A DNA stretch of 5,234 nt from Spirochaetes bacterium GWF1_49_6 (lineage in GTDB: Bacteria; Spirochaetota; Brevinematia; Brevinematales; GWF1-51-8): NCBI GenBank assembly GCA_001829395.1, contig MIBD01000024.1:1-5234 (forward strand), read 5' to 3'. Below the pieces are notes generated by a model. It ran no database searches, was not told where the DNA came from, and was given only the letters and a program-made list of their open reading frames with translations. The position numbers and the translations under genes are program-made. How positions within the stretch are numbered: the first letter of the stretch is position 1; each line of letters starts with the position of its first letter. Shown here one piece after another: positions 1 to 5,234 of the stretch.

Positions 1-408
1 CTTTCCCGCGATAAAATTGCGCTGGAAATCGGGACGGGGTGCGGATACCAGACCGCCATCCTCGCGGAGATCGCGAGGGAGGTCTATACTATCGAACGTA
101 TCCCCGGACTTTCGGAACATGCGGCTAGCCTGCTGACACTGTTAAAATATAAAAATATTCATTACCATACCGGAAACGGCTTTAACGGGTGGCCGGAGCA
201 TGCCCCATACGACGGTATCCTCGTAACATGCGCCCCGCAATTCATCCCTCACGCCCTGACCGCGCAGTTAGCCCGTGGCGGAAGAATGGTCATACCCGTG
301 GGAATGCCGGGATACCAGGAACTGCTCTTGATACGGAAAAGCGATACCGGGAAGATTACCGAACGCGCGCTCTGCGGGGTACGTTTCGTCCCGATGGTGG
401 AAGATTAA
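1..408 (+). CDS. pcm: Protein-L-isoaspartate O-methyltransferase, C-terminal part (5' end outside window)
   Basis: Repairs damaged proteins in the cytoplasm by transferring a methyl group from S-adenosylmethionine to isoaspartyl residues. Frame 1 is open from the first base to TAA at 406-408, giving 135 residues; full-length family members are about 210-220, so roughly the first 75-85 residues are missing. The order of motifs is that of the family: the SAM-binding loop LEIGTGCGYQTAIL (residues 8-21), the acidic strand end YTIER (29-33), then GNGFNGWPEHAPYDGI (58-73), a strand LVTCAP, the GGRMVIPVG segment (93-101) and the C-terminal VRFVPMVED. Two positions differ from the commonest form: GNG where GDG is usual, and TCAP where TAAP is usual; neither need abolish activity. 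The gene is visibly more GC-rich than its neighbours and converges on them, so it is not part of their operon. Identification is secure by motif recognition; activity is inferred. Confidence 0.95.
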   Translation, partial: LSRDKIALEIGTGCGYQTAILAEIAREVYTIERIPGLSEHAASLLTLLKYKNIHYHTGNGFNGWPEHAPYDGILVTCAPQFIPHALTAQLARGGRMVIPVGMPGYQELLLIRKSDTGKITERALCGVRFVPMVED

Positions 409-438
409 AAAAAGGGACTGCCTCATGGCAATCCCTTT
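407..438 (-). terminator. Rho-independent terminator of the minus-strand operon
   Basis: Read on the minus strand, arms 438-427 and 422-411 pair over 12 positions with one mismatch and a 4-base loop (423-426), and seven T follow (complement of A407-A413). It starts 31 bp past the stop codon of the 868-residue lipoprotein gene. On the + strand the hairpin is followed only by a short, A-interrupted T run, so it may also end pcm transcripts, but less strongly. Its T-tract overlaps the pcm stop codon, so the two convergent genes share it. Confidence 0.85.
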
Positions 439-469
439 AAAATATATGTCCTCTTTTTCAAGAAGCCGC

Positions 470-3076
470 TTAGTATCCCCAGTTTCCGCCGTAATAATAC
501 GCCCCGGTATTCATCCCGTCATTTAACAGGTATACCCATAATAAATCACCGTAAACCGTATCGTGATAGACAATGTCCAGCGAATTGGTAGCGAATGCGT
601 TGTAGTTTAACGCCTGCCCGTTCAATGGCATCGTTTCCCAGATGGCTATCGTCTTCTTGCTCACGGGAATGGATTTTGTTATGTTAAAATAATTGTTCTC
701 AATAACAACATAGCCGGGGTTATTAATGAACATGAGGCCGATCAGCTGATTGGTCACTCCAATATTAAAAGTATGATCTCCTTGAATATACGAGTTTCTG
801 ATCTCGGTAGACTCTCCGCCGTCGATGTAGAGGAGGCTGAACGTATAGGACAAGGTTCCCGAACCGCTGACATTGTTATTGTAGTTCGAACAGGCATCCA
901 TATAGATATGGGAATCTTTCGCATAGAAAGTGTGACCCAAATTCACGCTCACGGGAGTATCGCAAAGGTTATCGAACCATACCGTATTCCGTAACTCCGC
1001 CCAACTCCCCGTATCAAAGTAGAAGGCCGAACCCTTTTTCGCGGTATTCTGGTCGATCTTCGAGTTGTACATTTTAAATGTGGAGTTCTGACAATATACC
1101 GCGCCGCCCATATCGGAATCGTTGTTCTCGATAATGCTATTATTAATTTCCATATAAGAGTTCAGCATATAGATTCCGCCGCCCTTTTCGCCTAGTCCAA
1201 ATCCGGTGGCGTTAATCAGGCTTATCCCATCTATAACACTATATGATATCCCCGATGCCGTGAGAATATGCTTTACTACCGATCCTCCATCGATTATAGT
1301 GGGGTAACTCAGCGGGTTCTGGTTTATAAAGTCCGCTGAGTATCCTCCGTGAAGTTGGGTCCCATTCTTTAAAACAACCGGCGCAGTTATATTATAAGTA
1401 CCTTCAGAAATATTCACTGAAGATACCCCGATACTATTCGCGAAATCTATCCCCTTCTGAACCGATGCGAAAGGTTGAGACCTATATCCCATACCGGTAG
1501 AATCGCTGCCGAAGGAAGCGACAAAGATATTCGGGTATACTTTCAGAATGTTGGTTTTCGCGAATTTGTTTCCGGCCATGTCCCATGCAAGAATGATGTT
1601 CGTGACCGTACCCCCGCCGGGAGTGTAAAAATTTAGTCCGCAATTGATATACTTATTAAACATACTGCTAAAGCTGTTCTGCGCGAAACTAAACCATGCG
1701 GATGTCACTATATTCGAGACAGTCCCCAAACCGGACAAATCATCTATCATATTCAAGCCCTGATATGGCCAATCCGTATTCACAACATTTTGATTATTCG
1801 TATAATAAACATAATCTATTCTGGGGGGTATCGTATCGGATATTATCTGATGCGAAAGCGTATAATTAGTTTTGGATGTATCGGATATCGCCATCGCGAT
1901 AACGGTGTTTGTTTTATTCAGGTTGATTAACGTGTTGGTGTTCGACCAGCAGAAACTTGTTCCTGAATAATTGACCTTATTTATCGGCGTCCACGCCCCG
2001 TTATTCACCTTGATTTTTATTTGACTGATATTATATCCGGCATCGATAGATGCCGACCCGTAAACAAGCGGCGTATTTCCCTTTGTCGCCGATAGCATCC
2101 AGTTACTCATGACTATCAACGGCATATCCGGGACGACAGTGACAGAGATGGTCTGCGTCAGCGAAGTATTTCCCACCCCGTCGACCGCATACACAGAAAG
2201 AGGATGATTACCAACGGCATTTCCTGATAAACTAAACTCCCAGTTCATACCCGCCTTCATAGCGGTTGAGTACGCCCCGCCGTCAATCGTGTAATAAACA
2301 CTCCAATCGTTTATCCAGCTTAACGCGTCATAAGCGTCGATAATACCCGATATTGTAGAGGGGACTTCCATTCCGGCGGTAGGATACAGCAGAGTACATA
2401 CCGGCCGCTGCTGATCGACAATTATTTGTTTATCCTGCGGCCATGAAATAACGCCCTTGCCCGATACCGCGTAAATTGTTACCGTATTGCGCATATTCTT
2501 AAAAAGACTTACCATGACCGACCAGTTATTCGTCCCGGAAGCGGTATTCGTGATTTGTATGTTCGTATTATCGCCGCTCGTCACACTGAAGACATTACTG
2601 ACATATCCCTCGGAAATATCCGCGGTTCCATAGAACAACGCCGTATTCTGGTTGGTATAAGTTTCATAATTCCACGGCTGGGAAATATTGACCGAGGGGG
2701 TGGGCACCTGAACATAAAAATCAACTCCCTTCGAACTTTCAAGCCCGTTAACCCCGTATGCCGTGATACTGAGGCGCTTCCAATTGGAAGTTAAAAAACT
2801 CATATTAGTCTGAATACTGAAATCGCTGGTGTGATACTGATTATAAAGTGTGATACTCTGATTCTCGGCCTGTAGAATAATTCTATCGACCCCGGTGGGA
2901 CAATACGAATGAATATAGATGTCGACCCATCCGTTATAGGTAGTCGATGACGAGGGGGAATATATATCGATAGTCGGAGCTGTGTATTGATCGGTCAGTA
3001 CGGGGTTTGATAAAAAGTCCCGCGATGAACAGGATATCCCTATGAGAAGGAACGGTAATAATAATATTTTTCGCAT
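470..3076 (-). CDS. Putative lipoprotein with about five Ig-like domains and a C-terminal beta-helix
   Basis: An 868-residue exported protein, probably lipid-anchored on the cell envelope; its ligand or role is unknown. MRK plus a hydrophobic stretch ends at Cys16 (LLIGISC), a relaxed lipobox because Gly is at -3 and Ile at -2. Residues about 32-125, 126-221, 222-315, 317-414 and 415-513 look like successive Ig-like beta-sandwich modules; the third and fifth contain the typical YAVDGVGN and AWDMAGN endings. From about 516 a DUF1565-like entry segment (GSDSTGMGYRSQPFASVQ, then SEGTY and GGYSADF) leads into a right-handed beta-helix with turns such as GGGIYM (632-637), GGAVYC (657-662) and GSAFYF (682-687). 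The last 57 residues match the end of the gene at 4706-5234. The start is fixed by AAGGAGA seven bases upstream. It is the last gene of the minus-strand block. Architecture is confident; function is not assigned. Confidence 0.88.
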   Translation of the reverse strand: MRKILLLPFLLIGISCSSRDFLSNPVLTDQYTAPTIDIYSPSSSTTYNGWVDIYIHSYCPTGVDRIILQAENQSITLYNQYHTSDFSIQTNMSFLTSNWKRLSITAYGVNGLESSKGVDFYVQVPTPSVNISQPWNYETYTNQNTALFYGTADISEGYVSNVFSVTSGDNTNIQITNTASGTNNWSVMVSLFKNMRNTVTIYAVSGKGVISWPQDKQIIVDQQRPVCTLLYPTAGMEVPSTISGIIDAYDALSWINDWSVYYTIDGGAYSTAMKAGMNWEFSLSGNAVGNHPLSVYAVDGVGNTSLTQTISVTVVPDMPLIVMSNWMLSATKGNTPLVYGSASIDAGYNISQIKIKVNNGAWTPINKVNYSGTSFCWSNTNTLINLNKTNTVIAMAISDTSKTNYTLSHQIISDTIPPRIDYVYYTNNQNVVNTDWPYQGLNMIDDLSGLGTVSNIVTSAWFSFAQNSFSSMFNKYINCGLNFYTPGGGTVTNIILAWDMAGNKFAKTNILKVYPNIFVASFGSDSTGMGYRSQPFASVQKGIDFANSIGVSSVNISEGTYNITAPVVLKNGTQLHGGYSADFINQNPLSYPTIIDGGSVVKHILTASGISYSVIDGISLINATGFGLGEKGGGIYMLNSYMEINNSIIENNDSDMGGAVYCQNSTFKMYNSKIDQNTAKKGSAFYFDTGSWAELRNTVWFDNLCDTPVSVNLGHTFYAKDSHIYMDACSNYNNNVSGSGTLSYTFSLLYIDGGESTEIRNSYIQGDHTFNIGVTNQLIGLMFINNPGYVVIENNYFNITKSIPVSKKTIAIWETMPLNGQALNYNAFATNSLDIVYHDTVYGDLLWVYLLNDGMNTGAYYYGGNWGY

Positions 3077-3083
3077 ATCTATA

Positions 3084-3090
3084 TCTCCTT
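3084..3090 (-). promoter_or_regulatory. Shine-Dalgarno site of the 868-residue lipoprotein gene
   Basis: The minus strand reads AAGGAGA, then a 7-base spacer, then ATG at 3076. It is a strong site and sets the start. It lies within the 19 bp between the TAG at 3098-3096, which closes the relic C-terminal tail, and the start codon. Confidence 0.85.
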
Positions 3091-3095
3091 TTACC

Positions 3096-3158
3096 CTACC
3101 ACCATATATTCCCCGACGCTATGGCGCTGTTTAAATCTACCTAAAATAACTTGCATCT
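3096..3158 (-). pseudogene. In-frame relic of a family C-terminal tail beyond the stop of the 508-residue gene
   Basis: Directly after the TGA (3161-3159) that ends the upstream gene, the same frame continues with RCKLF, a TAG (3143-3141), then VDLNSAIASGNIWW and a final TAG (3098-3096). The last seven residues, ASGNIWW, are identical to the end of the gene at 4706-5234, and the underlying DNA is nearly identical too. Compared with that gene, the stretch between the AN.G motif and SGNIWW is 12 codons longer here and carries both stops. I infer that the upstream gene once ended at GNIWW and was shortened by an in-frame insertion or by recombination in the array. It could instead be a leftover tail from a different paralogue that happens to be in frame. 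No ribosome binding site or start supports separate translation. Confidence 0.6.
3097..3119 (-). repeat. Direct repeat at gene junctions, copy A
   Basis: These 23 bp match 4707-4729 at 22 positions, the single difference being at 3111/4721. The repeat encodes the tail (A)SGNIWW plus most of the stop codon and sits just ahead of the next gene's Shine-Dalgarno. Both copies lie on the same strand at the same place relative to a following start codon. Confidence 0.8.
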
Positions 3159-4685
3159 TCACGGACCGACATTTGCAGGGGAATTGGTTTCATTTCCAAC
3201 ACCCCATATCACGCCGCTAAGATTCGGAGCCGATGACCCTTTTTTATAAATTCCATATTGAGCATTGGATTTTATAGTAATATTGAATGTATGATTGGTA
3301 CTGGTATAATTCAGATAGATTCCCCCACCCTGAGGAGAGTAATTCCCGTAAAAGGTTCCGCTAAAATTGAACCCGATTCCGCTGGTATCGACAAAAACAC
3401 CTCCTCCATAACTAGTAGCGGTATTCCCGATAAATGTTGCTGAGAAGCAATGATTAGTACCTTCATAAACGAATATACCACCCCCAGTTTTTGCGGAATT
3501 ATCGGAAATTGTACCTGAAATGGTAACACTTTTTCCCCCTTGAATAAAAAGCCCACCGCCCAAGCAAAGCGGAGCACCTGTCGAAACATTATTACTGATA
3601 ATACTATTGGTAATAAAAATATTGTATGAATACTGGATAAATACACCACCACCGTATCCGTTGTTTCCTGAACCGCTGGCACATCCATGAGTGATAGTGA
3701 ATCCGCTCAGATCAATATTTTGTGCTCGATAGATAAATACCAAATGATAGAGCGAATCTGCCCCGTTCAGAATTGAGACCCCGTTGTGCGAGAAGAAATC
3801 GGAACTGTATCCCCCGATAATACTTAACCCTGAAATGTTGGTAAGTACTACTCCGCTATTAGAAAGATTTAATCCTGATCCGGGCGAGTACATTCCTTCC
3901 GCGACCCTGATTGTGTTGAAACCGACCGCCAATGCCTTAGAAACCGCAGCCTGTAGAGAGAATAAAGGATCGGTACGTCCCCCCGAATTTCCATCATTCC
4001 CCGTGGTTGAAACAAAGACGACCTTTTCAAAAACTATAGTCAGTTCAGCCGAAATATTTGTCTTCCCGTTATCGGAGATCACCCGGGCTACTATAGTATT
4101 CGATCCTTCCGTAAGGTTGATAACCTTTGCCCAGTTCACTGTTCCCGATGCGTTAACCCACCCGCCGCCATTCAGTTGAACCTGCACATTTGAAATACTG
4201 TATGGTGTATCGATAGACGCGGTTCCCGATAATGTGATATTCGAGATATTCGTATAGATTCCGTTTACCGGAGCGGAGATGATTACCGACGGTATGGAAT
4301 CTCTTATTATCCATATAAATGACACCGTATTGGTATTGTTCGCGTTATCCATGGCATAGACATAATTCGTATACACACCGAGTATCGATATTGATATATT
4401 CGTACTCCAGTTTCCTCCGCTTACATTGACCTGATTATAAATCCCGTCATTCAGCTTGACATATACCGCTTTTACGTCGGAACCGCTATCGGTTACCGTG
4501 CCTTGAAGGATATACGAAACCCCCACCATTTGCCCATTTGTGGGCGAAGTAATGGTCAGTACCGGCGATACTGTGTCTGCGGGGGGATTGCCGCTGCCCG
4601 GGTTAATCGAAGTACTGCAAAAAGACAACATTAGACTCCCCATCAAGATAATGGAAATTTTCAGTAACCTTACCATAAATTTCAT
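3159..4685 (-). CDS. Putative lipoprotein with two Ig-like domains and a beta-helix with GGG[IVL] repeats
   Basis: A 508-residue exported protein, probably anchored by lipid at Cys23; role unknown. The signal is MKFMVRLLK plus a hydrophobic core ending in LSFC, where Phe at -1 is atypical. Residues about 38-130 and 131-219 are Ig-like modules; the second shares the pattern G.ASID..Y.IS and ISD..KTN with the fourth module of the 868-residue paralogue. A DUF1565-like segment follows (STTGNDGNSGGRTDPLFSLQ, then AEGMY and GGYSSDFF), then a beta-helix to the end. The frame could start at ATG 4715, but that lies inside the upstream gene without a Shine-Dalgarno; AAAGGAGG at 4697-4690 points to ATG 4685, which also gives a normal signal peptide. 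The gene begins 20 bp after the upstream stop, so cotranscription is likely. The end (SPANVGP, TGA) seems shortened: the paralogue has IPANTGA followed by nine more residues, and a matching tail persists in frame downstream. Confidence 0.87.
   Translation of the reverse strand: MKFMVRLLKISIILMGSLMLSFCSTSINPGSGNPPADTVSPVLTITSPTNGQMVGVSYILQGTVTDSGSDVKAVYVKLNDGIYNQVNVSGGNWSTNISISILGVYTNYVYAMDNANNTNTVSFIWIIRDSIPSVIISAPVNGIYTNISNITLSGTASIDTPYSISNVQVQLNGGGWVNASGTVNWAKVINLTEGSNTIVARVISDNGKTNISAELTIVFEKVVFVSTTGNDGNSGGRTDPLFSLQAAVSKALAVGFNTIRVAEGMYSPGSGLNLSNSGVVLTNISGLSIIGGYSSDFFSHNGVSILNGADSLYHLVFIYRAQNIDLSGFTITHGCASGSGNNGYGGGVFIQYSYNIFITNSIISNNVSTGAPLCLGGGLFIQGGKSVTISGTISDNSAKTGGGIFVYEGTNHCFSATFIGNTATSYGGGVFVDTSGIGFNFSGTFYGNYSPQGGGIYLNYTSTNHTFNITIKSNAQYGIYKKGSSAPNLSGVIWGVGNETNSPANVGP
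3309..3659 (-). repeat. Five beta-helix coils with GGG[VLI] turns inside the 508-residue protein
   Basis: GGG triplets stand at residues 345-347, 376-378, 401-403, 427-429 and 453-455, each followed by a hydrophobic strand (VFIQ, LFIQ, IFVY, VFVD, IYLN). Spacings are 31, 25, 26 and 26 residues, fitting one motif per helical coil or pair of coils. Between them come xxxN turns such as ISNN, ISDN, FIGN and FYGN. The combination recalls the GGA[ILV] and FxxN motifs of chlamydial polymorphic membrane proteins, although Gly replaces Ala here. The repeats have diverged in DNA sequence. Confidence 0.8.
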
Positions 4686-4689
4686 ATAC

Positions 4690-4697
4690 CCTCCTTT
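4690..4697 (-). promoter_or_regulatory. Shine-Dalgarno site that decides the start of the 508-residue lipoprotein gene
   Basis: The minus strand reads AAAGGAGG, four bases before ATG 4685. The spacing is on the short side but the match is strong. It favours 4685 over the in-frame ATG at 4715, which would add ten charged or polar residues ahead of the signal peptide. Confidence 0.8.
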
Positions 4698-4705
4698 CTT
4701 TTCCT

Positions 4706-5234
4706 TTACCACCATATATTACCCGACGCCTGAGCCGCCCCGGTATTTGCCGGAATATTTAGCACGGAGATATTAGTGATATACGATCCGGCATCGAAAT
4801 CATAGTACAGATACTGCAACATATTCGTAACAAATTTATTATCCTTTAGGATATGACCGTTGATCGGACCAAATTCAAATATCCCGTACGTTGCCCAATC
4901 ACTCTGAGCGCCGATGATATTATTCGAGATCATCAGCCCGGTGTTATTCGTCGAGATAACGAACGGATAATCGCCGATGTTGTTCGTGATGACACAATTC
5001 TTGAGTTTGTTGTTTATCGTATTATACATATAAATTCCACTGCCCATCGTTGATCCCTGGTTTTGAATAATATTACACTGTACGATATTATTCTTACCGC
5101 TCAGATAAAGCCCCGATCCCACCGCACTCCCAAGTGTCGTCTCATTCCCGATAATATTACCGTAAATTTTATTATTACCGATTGGCCCGTTATCGACCGC
5201 GATACCGCCCCCGAGCATCCCGGCGTGATTGTAC
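4706..5234 (-). CDS. Beta-helix repeat protein, C-terminal part (5' end outside window)
   Basis: Third member of the paralogous set; the frame is open to the right edge (the codons before Met 5218 read YNHAG), so that Met is internal and at least 175 C-terminal residues are seen. Counting from Met 5218, the beta-helix shows glycine turns LGGGIAV (2-8), GSGLYLS (34-40) and GSGIYMY (59-65), with Asn-rich ladders such as IYGNIIGN, IIQN and VITNN. From about residue 113 a 58-residue end module aligns with the end of the 868-residue protein, sharing PxNGxxL, FxTNxL, YxD, NTGA and a final GNxW. It stops at GNIWW, TAA (4708-4706), 20 bp before the next start. By analogy the missing part probably carries a signal peptide and Ig-like modules, but nothing in the window shows this. 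Function unknown; a surface or secreted role is inferred from the fold and neighbours. Confidence 0.85.
   Translation of the reverse strand, partial: YNHAGMLGGGIAVDNGPIGNNKIYGNIIGNETTLGSAVGSGLYLSGKNNIVQCNIIQNQGSTMGSGIYMYNTINNKLKNCVITNNIGDYPFVISTNNTGLMISNNIIGAQSDWATYGIFEFGPINGHILKDNKFVTNMLQYLYYDFDAGSYITNISVLNIPANTGAAQASGNIWW
4707..4729 (-). repeat. Direct repeat at gene junctions, copy B
   Basis: Matches copy A at 3097-3119 in 22 of 23 bases. Here it is the intact coding end (ASGNIWW plus most of the TAA) of the partial beta-helix gene, 20 bp before the next lipoprotein start. Confidence 0.8.

Noticed and set aside
189..440. 83-codon + strand open frame starting MAGACPIRR
   Set aside because: It lies over pcm in another frame, is rich in Arg and Pro as expected of a shadow frame, and runs through the terminator.
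3096..3158. Promoter or terminator in the spacer before the 868-residue gene
   Set aside because: No convincing -35/-10 pair or hairpin with T-tract; the spacer is explained by the relic coding tail.
3141..3161. Stop codon recoding or readthrough that would join the 508-residue gene to its GNIWW tail
   Set aside because: Two different stops (TGA and TAG) would both have to be read through, and no stem or selenocysteine-type element was noticed; loss by mutation is simpler.
3309..3659. CRISPR or tandem DNA repeat array
   Set aside because: The periodicity exists at protein level only; the DNA of the repeats has diverged and there are no identical repeat units with unique spacers.
3311..3688. 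125-codon minus-strand open frame
   Set aside because: Out of frame inside the beta-helix coding region of the 508-residue lipoprotein, whose regular repeats show which frame is real.
3784..4179. 131-codon + strand open frame, and similar ones at 773-994, 2555-2794, 3258-3443, 4540-4776 and 4853-5053
   Set aside because: All are antisense to confident genes and show no recognisable domain; the longest begins MCEKKSELYPP without family features.
4683..4715. Upstream start ATG 4715 for the 508-residue lipoprotein
   Set aside because: It overlaps the end of the preceding gene by 10 bp, lacks a Shine-Dalgarno and would put a charged extension before the signal peptide; ATG 4685 has AAAGGAGG ahead of it.
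5216..5218. ATG 5218 as true start of the rightmost gene
   Set aside because: The frame stays open to the window edge with beta-helix-like sequence (NHAGMLGGG), and no signal peptide follows the ATG.

Overview
The window (5,234 bp) holds the 3' end of one housekeeping gene on the + strand and, facing it, three tightly packed minus-strand genes for secreted, repeat-rich surface-type proteins. Relaxed lipoprotein signal sequences, stacked Ig-like domains followed by a right-handed beta-helix, and Asn/Ser/Thr-rich proteins suggest a diderm bacterium. A free-living or uncultured spirochaete is my best guess, but this rests on style of sequence, not on a marker gene, and should be treated as weak.

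Layout. 1-408 (+): C-terminal 135 residues of protein-L-isoaspartate O-methyltransferase (pcm), cut by the left edge. 407-438: a strong hairpin whose T-tract lies on the minus strand; it ends the minus-strand operon and overlaps the pcm stop codon. 470-3076 (-): 868-residue putative lipoprotein with about five Ig-like domains and a C-terminal beta-helix. 3096-3158 (-): short spacer that still encodes, in frame with the upstream gene, a relic of the family C-terminus (ASGNIWW then stop). 3159-4685 (-): 508-residue putative lipoprotein with two Ig-like domains and a beta-helix with five regularly spaced GGG[VIL] turns. 4706-5234 (-): C-terminal part of a third beta-helix protein, cut by the right edge.

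Transcription of the minus-strand block runs from right to left (third protein, then the 508-residue protein, then the 868-residue protein) and no terminator is seen between the genes. The three proteins are paralogues. The two visible gene junctions are near copies of each other: a GNIWW-stop tail, then 19-20 bp, then a Shine-Dalgarno and a new lipoprotein start. The block therefore looks like a tandemly duplicated array that has diverged by changing domain number. One of its members (3159-4685) appears to have lost its last residues through in-frame stop codons. No RNA gene, CRISPR array, transposase or attachment site was seen.
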